Shown one piece after another: positions 1 to 8,229 of a DNA stretch of 55,886 bases (its first letter is position 1; each line of letters starts with the position of its first letter). The position numbers and the translations under genes were made by a program. The notes beneath the pieces are model-generated. The model saw nothing but the letters and a program-made list of their open reading frames with translations. It searched no databases and was not told where the DNA came from. The stretch is from NCBI GenBank assembly GCA_946544685.1, contig CAMNML010000006.1, positions 1 to 55,886 of the forward strand, given 5' to 3'. This DNA is from an uncultured Caryophanales bacterium. Its GTDB lineage: Bacteria > Bacillota_I > Bacilli_A > RF39 > UBA660.

Positions 1-2
1 AA

Positions 3-974
3 TATGGTATAGATATAAAAGAAGATGATATAACAAAAAATAAAGAAAACTTCATAACATACACAATAAAAGAAATAATAATAATTATACTTCTTTATTT
101 GACAATTATATATATATACCTAAGATACAATAATAAAAAAGACAAACAAATAAAAGATATAACTCAACTAATAAATGAAATAAATAAAAACAACTATAAA
201 ATACAAATAGATGATCTAACAGAAGATGAACTATCAATCTTAAAACAAGAAATCTATAAAACAACAATAATGCTAAGAGAACAAGCAGAAAACTCAACAA
301 AAGATAAAAAAGAAATAAAAAAATCAATAGAAGATATATCACATCAATTAAAAACACCACTAACATCAATACTAATAAATATAGATAATATAACAGAAAA
401 TCCTAAAATGGGTGAAAAAACAAAAGAAAAATTTCTAAAAGAAATAAAAAGAGAAACCTATAATATTAAAACTTTAGTAGAAACACTTTTAAAACTATCT
501 AAATTTGATGTCAATTCTGTAGAATTCATTAATAAAGAAATAAAAATATCAAAGCTAATAGAAGAAGCACTAAATAAAACAGAAGTTATAGCAGACTTAA
601 AAAATATAAAAATAAATATAGAAAACAATACAAATGAAACAATGATATGTGATTTAAAATGGCAAACAGAAGCAATATCAAATATAATAAAAAACGCAAT
701 AGAACACTCAAAAGAAAATTCAATTATAGATATAAAATTAGAATCAAATAAAATATATAATGAAATATCTATAACAAACTATGACGCATATATAGATGAA
801 GAAGATCAAAAACATTTATTTGAAAGATTCTATAAAGCAAAGAATTCAAAAGAAGAAAGTGTAGGAATTGGACTAGCTTTATCAAAATCAATAATAGAAA
901 AAAATAATGGAAAAATTAATGTATCATCAAATAAAGAAAAAACTACATTTACAATAAAATATTCAAAATATTAG
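3..974 (+). CDS. Sensor histidine kinase, 5' end outside window
   Basis: The reading frame is open from the first bases of the window, so this is the C-terminal 323 residues of a longer gene; the TTG at 99 is not a convincing start. A hydrophobic segment encoded at about 60-120 is a transmembrane helix. It is followed by a dimerisation region with the H-box DISHQLKTPLTS (phospho-accepting His), an N-box NIIKNAIEHS, and a C-terminal ATP-lid region ERFYKAKNS...GIGLALSKSI. This is the layout of a small Gram-positive envelope-stress sensor kinase that phosphorylates a response regulator. The partner regulator is probably just upstream, outside the window. The canonical G1 box (DxGxG) is weak here (around NYDAYIDEED), as in BceS-like kinases. 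The stop codon lies inside the CIRCE element of the next gene. Confidence 0.9.
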   Translation, partial: YGIDIKEDDITKNKENFITYTIKEIIIIILLYLTIIYIYLRYNNKKDKQIKDITQLINEINKNNYKIQIDDLTEDELSILKQEIYKTTIMLREQAENSTKDKKEIKKSIEDISHQLKTPLTSILINIDNITENPKMGEKTKEKFLKEIKRETYNIKTLVETLLKLSKFDVNSVEFINKEIKISKLIEEALNKTEVIADLKNIKINIENNTNETMICDLKWQTEAISNIIKNAIEHSKENSIIDIKLESNKIYNEISITNYDAYIDEEDQKHLFERFYKAKNSKEESVGIGLALSKSIIEKNNGKINVSSNKEKTTFTIKYSKY

Positions 975-997
975 CACTCATACTTGACAAGTGCTAA
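971..997 (+). promoter_or_regulatory. CIRCE operator (HrcA binding site)
   Basis: TTAGCACTC (971-979), a 9-nt spacer, then AAGTGCTAA (989-997). This matches the CIRCE consensus TTAGCACTC-N9-GAGTGCTAA at 17 of 18 positions. It overlaps the stop codon of the upstream kinase and the -35 box of the hsp20 promoter, so bound HrcA would block initiation. Confidence 0.9.
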
Positions 998-1012
998 TAA
1001 AAGTGATATGAT
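984..1012 (+). promoter_or_regulatory. Sigma-A promoter of hsp20
   Basis: A perfect -35 TTGACA (984-989), 17-nt spacer, and -10 TATGAT (1007-1012). The -35 lies within the CIRCE spacer and right arm. This is a strong promoter arranged for heat-inducible derepression. Confidence 0.88.
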
Positions 1013-1072
1013 TATCATGTAGTAAGAAAACTACAGGTATTAAGATTGTATTATGAAAGGAAGATGATATAT

Positions 1073-1480
1073 ATGATGTTAGTACCAAGAAGAGATTTTG
1101 ATTTGTTTGATAACTTCTTTGATGAACCAATGTTTAAAAAAGAAAAAAATCTAATGAAAACAGATATTAAAGAACTAAAAGACAAATATGTAATTGAAGT
1201 AGATCTACCAGGATTCGAAAAAGAAAACATTAAACTTTCATTAGAAAATGGATACTTGAGCATTAGTGCTAAACAAGAACGAGAAGAAAATAATGAAGAA
1301 ACAAAATATGTTCACAAAGAAAGATTCTATGGAGAATGCTCTAGATCATTCTATGTTGGAGACAGCATTGAAGAAGAAGACATTGATGCAGAATTTAAAA
1401 ATGGTATCTTAAAAATAGATATTCCTAAAAAAGAAGATCAAACAGATCAAAAAGAAACAAAACAAATTGAAATTAAGTAG
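1073..1480 (+). CDS. Small heat shock protein, Hsp20/alpha-crystallin family
   Basis: A 135-residue protein. The N-terminal LVPRRDFDLFDNFFDEP is typical of bacterial Hsp20, and the alpha-crystallin domain follows (DIKELKDKYVIEVDLPG... to ...FKNGILKIDIPKK), including the conserved A-x-x-x-NGxLxIxxPK ending. It acts as an ATP-independent holdase for unfolding proteins in the cytoplasm. An in-frame TTG at 1046 is rejected as start because GAAAGGAAG (1055-1063) sits 9 nt upstream of the ATG at 1073. Control by HrcA is expected from the CIRCE element overlapping its promoter. It is followed by its own terminator, so it is probably monocistronic. Confidence 0.93.
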   Translation: MMLVPRRDFDLFDNFFDEPMFKKEKNLMKTDIKELKDKYVIEVDLPGFEKENIKLSLENGYLSISAKQEREENNEETKYVHKERFYGECSRSFYVGDSIEEEDIDAEFKNGILKIDIPKKEDQTDQKETKQIEIK

Positions 1481-1487
1481 TAAAACC

Positions 1488-1511
1488 AAAAGTAGAGAAA
1501 TCTACTTTTTT
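1488..1511 (+). terminator. Intrinsic terminator after hsp20
   Basis: A 9-bp perfect stem AAAAGTAGA/TCTACTTTT closed by a GAAA tetraloop and followed by a T-run. The same hairpin recurs after the TPR gene at 2905-2929. Confidence 0.88.
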
Positions 1512-1513
1512 AT

Positions 1514-1542
1514 TTGCTAAAAAATAAAAAAAATGTTAAAAT
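1514..1542 (+). promoter_or_regulatory. Promoter of the TPR gene
   Basis: TTGCTA (1514-1519), 17-nt spacer, TAAAAT (1537-1542), with an extended TG at 1534-1535. It starts 3 nt after the preceding terminator. Confidence 0.6.
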
Positions 1543-1565
1543 AACACGAAAAAAGGGGGCAAACC

Positions 1566-2912
1566 ATGAATAATAGTAATTATATTTTATTTCAACAGGC
1601 TAAAGAACTGACAAAAAAAGGAAAATATAAAGATGCAACACAAATATTAAGACAAATAAATCAAAATGAACCTAATGATAATATAGTTAAATTTGAACTT
1701 GCAAAACTTCTTGCAAAAAATAAATATACAAAAGGAGAGGCAGAAAAGATCTTTAAAGAATTAATTAATATAGGTTCACCAAATGATAGGACATATGCGA
1801 TGTTAGAACTAGGAAGACTATACGCAAGTATTGGAAAAACAAACGAAGCCGAGAAAAGCTTTAAAGAATTATTAAATACACAAAATAGAACCTATGCGAT
1901 GTTAGAACTAGGAAGACTATACGCAAGTATTGGAAAAACAAATGAAGCTGAGAAAAGCTTTAAAGAATTATTAAATACACAAAGTAGAACCTATGCGATG
2001 TTAGAATTAGGAAGACTATATGCAAGTATAGGAAAAACAAATGAAGCCGAGAAAAGTTTTAAAGAATTATTAAATACACAAAGTAGAACCTATGCATTAC
2101 TAGAACTAGGAAGACTATACGCAAGTATTGGAAAAACAAACGAAGCCGAGAAAAGCTTTAAAGAATTGATAATTTCAAATGCTCAAAATAGGACATATGC
2201 GATGTTAGAATTAGGAAGACTATACGCAAGTATTGGAAAAACAAACGAAGCCGAGAAAAGCTTTAAAGAATTATTAAATACACAAAGTAGGACATATGCA
2301 TTACTAGAACTAGGAAGACTATATGCTAGTAATGGAAATGAGAAACTGGCTCGAAAAATATTTCTTGAAATATTAACATTAGAAAATAACGAATATGCAA
2401 TAAAACAATTAATTTACTTAGATATAAAAAATAATAATTTAGAAGAAATTCTTGATTTGTTAATGAAGTTATCGATACAAGATAAAGAATACTATGAGAT
2501 AAAATTCTATGTATTATATAAACTAGGAAAAACAGAACAAATAGAAGCAAAAAATTATTACACACAACAATTAATGAATTATGATGAATATGCTGCTTTA
2601 GAACATATAAAAAAGCACCTAGATGAAAATGAAAATAAAAGACTTCATACAGTATTTGATAGTAGTATAGATCTACAACAACTATTCGAACAAGCAAAAG
2701 AAAAAATAAAAGTTATTAATCCTACAGAATTCACAATAGTAGAAAAATATATTATATGTTTTGAAGAAGATATAGGAATAAGTGAAGGAGAAAAAGTAAA
2801 GACTATTGAAGTAATAACTATTCCACATACAAAAAACATCTTAACGATGTATCCAATTAAAGTTATAAATTTCAAAAAAGGAAAACAATTTAGAATCGAA
2901 TTAGAAAAGTAG
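1566..2912 (+). CDS. Tetratricopeptide-repeat protein with near-identical tandem repeats
   Basis: A 448-residue soluble protein with no signal peptide or membrane segment. It starts at ATG 1566 behind AGGGGGC. An N-terminal TPR-like helix pair (about residues 1-74) leads into six tandem 33-35-residue repeats of the form RTYAMLELGRLYAS-GKTNEAEKSFKEL (residues 75 to about 275). The repeats match the TPR pattern (small residues in the LGRLY and A-E-F-E positions) and should form a superhelical protein-binding scaffold. The last repeat is diverged. The C-terminal ~170 residues (after YAIKQLIYLDIK) include more helical repeat material and a domain I cannot place (INPTEFTIVEKYIICFEEDIG..., ending in a basic strand-rich tail). 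A dedicated promoter and terminator suggest a single-gene unit. The partner is unknown. Confidence 0.85.
   Translation: MNNSNYILFQQAKELTKKGKYKDATQILRQINQNEPNDNIVKFELAKLLAKNKYTKGEAEKIFKELINIGSPNDRTYAMLELGRLYASIGKTNEAEKSFKELLNTQNRTYAMLELGRLYASIGKTNEAEKSFKELLNTQSRTYAMLELGRLYASIGKTNEAEKSFKELLNTQSRTYALLELGRLYASIGKTNEAEKSFKELIISNAQNRTYAMLELGRLYASIGKTNEAEKSFKELLNTQSRTYALLELGRLYASNGNEKLARKIFLEILTLENNEYAIKQLIYLDIKNNNLEEILDLLMKLSIQDKEYYEIKFYVLYKLGKTEQIEAKNYYTQQLMNYDEYAALEHIKKHLDENENKRLHTVFDSSIDLQQLFEQAKEKIKVINPTEFTIVEKYIICFEEDIGISEGEKVKTIEVITIPHTKNILTMYPIKVINFKKGKQFRIELEK
1788..2390 (+). repeat. Six tandem ~99-bp coding repeats
   Basis: Units begin at about 1788, 1887, 1986, 2085 (105 bp), 2190 and 2289. 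The first five units are nearly identical at DNA level, including synonymous sites, which indicates recent duplication or gene conversion. The sixth decays after about 15 codons. Confidence 0.92.
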
Positions 2913-2929
2913 AGAAATCTACTTTTTTT
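2905..2929 (+). terminator. Intrinsic terminator after the TPR gene
   Basis: AAAAGTAGA, GAAA loop, TCTACTTTT, then T-run. The hairpin and loop are identical to the one after hsp20, and the stem contains the TAG stop codon (2910-2912). Confidence 0.88.
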
Positions 2930-3026
2930 GATATGCAAATGAAAATAACAAAAAATTAAATATATGTGAAAAAAAGCACTTTTATTATGCATAAATTAAT
3001 GATAAAATAGTAAATGTTAAGAGTAG

Positions 3027-3057
3027 TTGACAAATTTCAAACTAAAATTGGTAGAAT
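3027..3057 (+). promoter_or_regulatory. Probable promoter of the XRE/ABC exporter operon
   Basis: TTGACA (3027-3032) and TAGAAT (3052-3057). The 19-nt spacer is longer than ideal, so regulation or a weaker basal level is plausible. Confidence 0.5.
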
Positions 3058-3101
3058 GCAACTTAAAAATAACATATAATTTTGTTCGTGAGGTGAGGAA
3101 A

Positions 3102-3722
3102 ATGAATATAGGTGAAAAACTATATGAATTAAGAAAGGAAAAACATTTGTCACAAGAAGAAGTGGCAGAAAAACTAGATGTAACTAGACAAACAATTTCA
3201 AAGTGGGAGACTAATCAGTCTACACCAGACTTTGATAAAATAAGACCATTATGTGAACTATATGGTATAACAGCAGATGAATTACTAACAGGAGAAAGAA
3301 AAGAAATAACTAATCAACCAGAAAATAAACAAAATGTAAAAGAAAAAAGAGCAAAAGGAATCGCACTAGGAGTACTTACATACTTTATAGCGATAGTATG
3401 GATAATGATATCAATACCAGTATTAATGATTAATCCAATAGTAGGAGCAGGAGTATTTATACTAATATGTGGAATCGCAACATATATAATTATATATACA
3501 TGCATGACATACAAAAAAGAAAAACAAGAAGAAAAAGAAAAAAATCCAATTATAAAAAGAATAAATGAAATTATAGATATAATATGCTTTATAATATATA
3601 TGACAATAAGCTTTTTAACAATGGCATGGCATATAACATGGATCATATTTGTAATATGCGGATTAATAAAAGAAATAGTAAAATTAATATTTGAATTAAA
3701 AGGAGAAAAAAATGAAGAATAA
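3102..3722 (+). CDS. XRE-family regulator with C-terminal membrane domain
   Basis: A 206-residue protein. Start ATG 3102 follows AGGTGAGG (3091-3098); the in-frame TTG at 3027 is part of the -35 box. Residues 1-65 are a clear HTH_XRE domain (MNIGEKLYELRKEKHLSQEE, then VTRQTISKWETNQSTP and ITADELLTG). A charged linker follows, then about four hydrophobic segments (GVLTYFIAIVWIMISIPVLM, the following I-rich stretch, ICFIIYMTISFLTM, ITWIIFVICGLI). A DNA-binding head on a membrane domain suggests a sensor of membrane state that controls its own operon. The next gene overlaps its 3' end by 11 nt. Confidence 0.87.
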   Translation: MNIGEKLYELRKEKHLSQEEVAEKLDVTRQTISKWETNQSTPDFDKIRPLCELYGITADELLTGERKEITNQPENKQNVKEKRAKGIALGVLTYFIAIVWIMISIPVLMINPIVGAGVFILICGIATYIIIYTCMTYKKEKQEEKEKNPIIKRINEIIDIICFIIYMTISFLTMAWHITWIIFVICGLIKEIVKLIFELKGEKNEE

Positions 3723-4587
3723 AGGTTTAATAATAACACTAATATCAATAATGTCATTACTCGTAATATCTTTAATAGTTTTTATGATTGTATTTATAAA
3801 TAAGAGACCAACATTTAATTTTAATTTTAAAATAGGAGAAGTAACAGAAGAAATACAAATAGATAAAGAATATGAAGAAATGTTTAAAGAAATAAATATA
3901 GATTCAACAGCTGCGAATATTGAAATAAAAAAATCAACAGATAATATAATTAAACTAAAAACATACTCAAAAGAAAACGAATCAAAAGAAGAAGTTAATA
4001 ATGATACATTAACAATAAAAATTGAAAATGAAATTTGTAAGCACTTTTGTATAAATACAAAAATTTCAAAAATTGAACTATATATACCAGAAAACTATGA
4101 AAATAAAATAAACATAAATAATAAATATGGAGATATAGAAATAGATAAATTTGAAAACTTAAATATTGATATAAATGAAGATGCTGGAGACGTAAAAATA
4201 GATACAATAAACACAGCAAATATAAATAACAAATATGGCGATATAAAAATAGAAAATATAAATAAAGGAAATATCAAGGCATCTGCAGGGGATATAGAAA
4301 TAATAAATACAGAAAATATTAAAATAGAAAACAACTATGGAGATGTAAAAATAGAAAATATAAATGAATATGTAAATATAAAAGCTAACTGTGGTAACAT
4401 AAAAATAGACAATCTAAACATAATAGAAGATTCTAATATTGAAGATGATTATGGAGATATAAAAATAAATAATACGAATGCACATGTAGATGCTCATACA
4501 GATTTAGGAGAAACAAAAATCAACAACAATCAATCAGATATAACACTAAAAATAACAAACAACTGTGGAGATATAAGAGTAAATTAA
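3712..4587 (+). CDS. Membrane-anchored DUF4097-like beta-strand repeat protein
   Basis: A 291-residue protein with one N-terminal membrane anchor (about residues 5-28). An extracytoplasmic domain follows, made of short repeats of the form YGDIKIENIN, AGDIEI, CGNIKID about every 18-22 residues. This pattern is typical of DUF4097/adhesin-like right-handed beta-helices found near LiaF/PspC-type envelope stress systems. It is translationally coupled to the XRE gene (overlap at 3712-3722) and precedes the ABC exporter with only a 31-nt gap. It probably presents a sensor or structural surface outside the cell for this exporter system; that role is inferred from context. Confidence 0.75.
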   Translation: MKNKGLIITLISIMSLLVISLIVFMIVFINKRPTFNFNFKIGEVTEEIQIDKEYEEMFKEINIDSTAANIEIKKSTDNIIKLKTYSKENESKEEVNNDTLTIKIENEICKHFCINTKISKIELYIPENYENKININNKYGDIEIDKFENLNIDINEDAGDVKIDTINTANINNKYGDIKIENINKGNIKASAGDIEIINTENIKIENNYGDVKIENINEYVNIKANCGNIKIDNLNIIEDSNIEDDYGDIKINNTNAHVDAHTDLGETKINNNQSDITLKITNNCGDIRVN

Positions 4588-4618
4588 AAAATGTATTTAA
4601 ATTTTAAAAGGAGAATAT

Positions 4619-5554
4619 ATGAAAATATTAGAAATAAATAATTTAACAAAAAAATACAAAGATAAAATTGCAGTAAACGACTTATCATTTTCTGTTGAAG
4701 AAGGAGAAATACTAGGACTTCTAGGACCAAACGGAAGTGGAAAATCAACAACAATAAATAGCATTTTACAACTATTAAACTATACATCAGGAAAAATAAA
4801 AATATTTGGAAAAACAATGAAACCAGACTCATATGAAATAAAAGAAAAAATAGGAGTAGTATTCCAAGATGTATCAGTATTTGATGAACTAACAGTATAT
4901 GATAATCTAAACTATTTTTGCGGCCTATATATAAAAGAAAAAGAAAAAAGAAAAAAATATATAGAAGACGCAATAGAACTTGTCGGACTAGAAAATTATA
5001 GAAAATACTATCCAAAACAATTATCAGGAGGATTATTAAGAAGACTTAATATCGCCTGTGGAATAGTGCATAAACCAAAACTAATCTTTTTAGATGAGCC
5101 AACAGTTGCAGTAGACCCACAAAGTAGAAACAATATACTAGATGGAATAAAAAAACTAAGAGAAAATGGAGCTACAGTAATATATACAACACACTATATG
5201 GAAGAAGTAGAAATACTTTGTGATAGAATAATTATAATAGATAAAGGAAAAATAATCGCACAAGGAACATGTGATGAACTAAAATCTATAACAAATATTG
5301 AAGAAAAAGTAACAGTAGAAATAAAAGACTTAGACATAAAATATATAGAAAAATTAGAAGAACTAAACAATATTAAAGAAGTAACATATGATGGAAATAC
5401 ACTTCTAATGACATATAAAAAAGGAAAAAACAACTTAGTAGACTTAATTGAATACTTCAAAAATAAAAGAATAAAATATGATAAAATCTATTCAGAAAGA
5501 CCAACATTAAATGATGTGTTTCTAGAACTAACAGGAAAGGAATTAAGAGACTAA
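4619..5554 (+). CDS. ABC-2 exporter ATP-binding protein
   Basis: A 311-residue nucleotide-binding subunit. It has Walker A GPNGSGKST (about residues 37-45), Q-loop VFQDVSVFDELT, signature LSGGLLRRL, Walker B LIFLDEPT, and H-loop TTHYMEEVE. The roughly 90-residue C-terminal extension (after IEEKVTVEIKDLD) is typical of DrrA/YhaQ-type drug or bacteriocin exporters. RBS AAAAGGAG precedes ATG 4619. Its TAA stop overlaps the ATG of the first permease (TAATG), so subunit stoichiometry is coupled. It energises export by the two downstream permeases. Confidence 0.93.
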   Translation: MKILEINNLTKKYKDKIAVNDLSFSVEEGEILGLLGPNGSGKSTTINSILQLLNYTSGKIKIFGKTMKPDSYEIKEKIGVVFQDVSVFDELTVYDNLNYFCGLYIKEKEKRKKYIEDAIELVGLENYRKYYPKQLSGGLLRRLNIACGIVHKPKLIFLDEPTVAVDPQSRNNILDGIKKLRENGATVIYTTHYMEEVEILCDRIIIIDKGKIIAQGTCDELKSITNIEEKVTVEIKDLDIKYIEKLEELNNIKEVTYDGNTLLMTYKKGKNNLVDLIEYFKNKRIKYDKIYSERPTLNDVFLELTGKELRD

Positions 5555-6729
5555 TGTTTTTACAAAACTTTAAATATACATTTAAAACACTAATAAAAAA
5601 CAAACCGCTAATCTTTTGGACATTTGCATTTCCAATAATATTAATAACACTATTTAATATGGCGTTTAAAGATATATCTACTAATGAAAAATTAGACGTA
5701 ATCGATATAGCAGTTATAAATAATGAAGAATTTAAAAACAATGAAATATATAGAAATGCATTAGACCAATTAAGTGATGACAATAATAAAGAAAAACTAT
5801 TCAATATAGTATATGTAGATGAACTAGAAGCGCAAAAACTATTAGAAGACAATAAAATAACAGGGTATATAAAAATAGAAGAAGAAACAAAAATAATATG
5901 TAAAGAAAACGGAATAAATGAAACAATATTAAAATATGTAACAGAAGAAATAGATCAAAAAAGCATAATAATAAAAAATCTTTCAGAAAAAGAAATAGAA
6001 AAACAAATACAAACAGGAAATTATAATATAAACTATGAAGAATTAAATACAAGAATAAAAGATTTAATGTATACAGAAACAAACATAAAAGACACATCAA
6101 GCGATCACCTTGATTATGCTATGATAGAATACTATACTTTAATAGCAATGACATGCTTGTATGGCGGAATGCTAGGAATGTATGCAATAAATCAAAAACT
6201 TCCAAATATGTGTAACATAGGAAAGAGAATCTCAGTAGCGCCAATAAAAAAGAAAACAATAATACTAAGCAGCCTATTAGCAAGCTACTTAACACAATTA
6301 ATAGGGATAGCTCTATTATTTATATACACAATATTTATACTAAAAATAGACTGCGGAAATAAAACATTATTGATAATTCTACTAGGAATAGTAGGAAGTA
6401 TTACAGGCTTAGCGTTAGGTCTAGTAATAGGAACAACAATAAAATCAAAGGAAAATACAAAAACAGGACTACTTTTAGGTATAACAATGTTAGGTTGCTT
6501 CTTATCAGGAATGATGGGAATATCAATGAAATATATAATAGATAAAAATATTCCTATTATAAATAAAATAAACCCAGCAGCCTTAATAACAGATGGTTTC
6601 TATTCACTATACTACTATGATACATTAAATAGATATTGGTCTAATATAATAAGCTTACTAATTATATCCTTAATACTAATATTAATATCAGTAATCAGTT
6701 TAAGGAGGCAAAAATATGACAATATTTAA
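5554..6729 (+). CDS. ABC-2 exporter permease, subunit 1
   Basis: A 391-residue integral membrane protein. It has one N-terminal helix (PLIFWTFAFPIILITLFNMAF), a large extracytoplasmic domain of about 150 residues, then five C-terminal helices starting near YYTLIAMTCLYGGMLGMYA and ending SLLIISLILILISVISL. This is the standard ABC-2/YhaP-like topology. It overlaps the ATPase gene by 1 nt and the second permease by 14 nt. It probably heterodimerises with the downstream permease. The substrate is not readable from the sequence. Confidence 0.88.
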   Translation: MFLQNFKYTFKTLIKNKPLIFWTFAFPIILITLFNMAFKDISTNEKLDVIDIAVINNEEFKNNEIYRNALDQLSDDNNKEKLFNIVYVDELEAQKLLEDNKITGYIKIEEETKIICKENGINETILKYVTEEIDQKSIIIKNLSEKEIEKQIQTGNYNINYEELNTRIKDLMYTETNIKDTSSDHLDYAMIEYYTLIAMTCLYGGMLGMYAINQKLPNMCNIGKRISVAPIKKKTIILSSLLASYLTQLIGIALLFIYTIFILKIDCGNKTLLIILLGIVGSITGLALGLVIGTTIKSKENTKTGLLLGITMLGCFLSGMMGISMKYIIDKNIPIINKINPAALITDGFYSLYYYDTLNRYWSNIISLLIISLILILISVISLRRQKYDNI

Positions 6730-7867
6730 AACTTTTTTAAAAATACTAAACAAAAACAAATTCATAATAATACTTTACACAGTAATACTATTAGTATTTG
6801 CAGGAAGTAATATGAAAACACAAGACAACAATATTAGTTTTCAAGCAGTAAAACCAAATATATCAATAATAAATGAAGACAAAGAAGAAGGAATAACAAA
6901 AGATCTTATAAACTATATAAAAGAAAACAGCGATATAGTAAATATAGAAAATAATGAAGAAAAAATAAACGACGCGCTATTCTATAGAGAAACAAACTAT
7001 GTGATATACATACCAAAAGACTATAACAAAAACTTTATAAATAAAGAAAATCCAGAAATAAAAATAAAAAGTTCCGGAGACTATCAAGCTTCATATGCTG
7101 AAATGATTCTAAAAAGATACATAGAAATAGCAAACACATACAATAAAGAAATAGATAATGAAGAAGAATTAATAAATAAAATCCATGAAACCTTAGATAA
7201 AAAAACAACAGTAGAAATAACATCAAAGCTAGACGGAGAATCATTAAATAAAGTAACATTTTACTATAACTTTGAAAGTTATAGCATATCAGCAAGCTTA
7301 ATATACGTAATATGTTTAATACTATCAACATTTAATGACGAAAAAATAAGAAAGAAAAATATAATAAGTAGTACTAATTATAAAACAATAAATAAAACAC
7401 TATTATTATCAAACTGTACATACTCACTAACAACATGGTTATTCTATTTAATAATGAGTTTTATAATACTTGGTAATATAATGTTCACAAGTCATGGTAT
7501 TATATTTATAATAAACTCACTATTATTTACAATATGCGCAACAACTATGGCTTTCTTAATAGGAACAATAGTAACAAAAAAAGAAGCAATAAATGGAATA
7601 GTAAATATTGTTGCACTAGGATCAAGCTTTCTATGTGGAGTATTTGTTCCATCAACATACCTTCCAAAAACAGTACTAAATATAGGACATATTTTTCCAA
7701 CTTATTGGTATGTTAAAAGTAATGAACTAGTAACAACACTAGAAAAAATAAATATAGAAACATTAAAACCAATATTTAATAATTGGATTGTAATTCTATT
7801 ATTTACAATAGTATTCATAGTATTAACAAATATAGTATCAAAAAGAAAACAAAAAATAGACAGGTAG
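6716..7867 (+). CDS. ABC-2 exporter permease, subunit 2
   Basis: A 383-residue paralogue of the preceding gene with the same topology: an N-terminal helix (KFIIILYTVILLVFAGS), an extracytoplasmic domain with charged helical segments, and five C-terminal helices including GSSFLCGVFVPSTYLP, a typical ABC-2 motif. AAGGAGG at the end of the upstream gene provides the RBS for ATG 6716. It is the last gene of the XRE-DUF4097-ATPase-permease-permease operon, with a terminator directly after the stop. Two separate permeases and one ATPase suggest a heterodimeric exporter. Confidence 0.88.
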   Translation: MTIFKTFLKILNKNKFIIILYTVILLVFAGSNMKTQDNNISFQAVKPNISIINEDKEEGITKDLINYIKENSDIVNIENNEEKINDALFYRETNYVIYIPKDYNKNFINKENPEIKIKSSGDYQASYAEMILKRYIEIANTYNKEIDNEEELINKIHETLDKKTTVEITSKLDGESLNKVTFYYNFESYSISASLIYVICLILSTFNDEKIRKKNIISSTNYKTINKTLLLSNCTYSLTTWLFYLIMSFIILGNIMFTSHGIIFIINSLLFTICATTMAFLIGTIVTKKEAINGIVNIVALGSSFLCGVFVPSTYLPKTVLNIGHIFPTYWYVKSNELVTTLEKINIETLKPIFNNWIVILLFTIVFIVLTNIVSKRKQKIDR

Positions 7868-7893
7868 AAATTATCTGTCTTTTATGTTATAAT
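7859..7893 (+). promoter_or_regulatory. Fused terminator and extended -10 promoter
   Basis: Stem GACAG (7859-7863)/CTGTC (7875-7879), followed by TTTTA and directly by TGT-TATAAT (7885-7893), an extended -10 for the DUF1294 gene. No good -35 is visible. Confidence 0.65.
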
Positions 7894-7909
7894 TAAAAAG
7901 AGGTAATTT

Positions 7910-8155
7910 ATGATATACTATTTATTAATAATAAACATAATAACATTTATAATATATGGAGTAGATAAACATAAATCAAAAAAACATAAATATAGAATAA
8001 GCGAAAAAACTTTAATAATATTATCTATAATAGGAGGAGTATTTGGAGCATTCTTTGGAATGATCATATTTCACCATAAAACGCAAAAGAGAGTATTCAT
8101 AATATTAATACCACTGATAATGCTAATATGGGTTTACATTTTGATAAATATATAA
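7910..8155 (+). CDS. DUF1294 family small membrane protein
   Basis: An 81-residue protein with the DUF1294/YsdA pattern: an N-terminal helix (YYLLIINIITFIIYG), the signature DKHKSKKHKYRISEKTL, GGVFGAFFGMIIFHHKTQK, and a C-terminal hydrophobic helix. RBS AGAGGTAA precedes ATG 7910. The family's molecular role is unknown. It is expressed from its own extended -10 promoter. Confidence 0.88.
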   Translation: MIYYLLIINIITFIIYGVDKHKSKKHKYRISEKTLIILSIIGGVFGAFFGMIIFHHKTQKRVFIILIPLIMLIWVYILINI

Positions 8156-8229
8156 AAGCAACTGAAAGTTGATAGAAAAAAAGAAAAAAATAAACTAAAA
8201 TTTTAACTGTGAAAGGGAGGAGTAATCAA

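Noticed and set aside
1788..2390. Regular repeats as a CRISPR array
   Set aside because: The repeats are contiguous, in frame and coding (TPR units), with no spacers. The same applies to 21009-21323.
3027..3101. TTG start at 3027 for the XRE gene, and similar early starts at 18028 and 23062
   Set aside because: In each case the TTG is the first part of a -35 box (TTGACA or TTGAAA) and a better RBS-start pair lies downstream.
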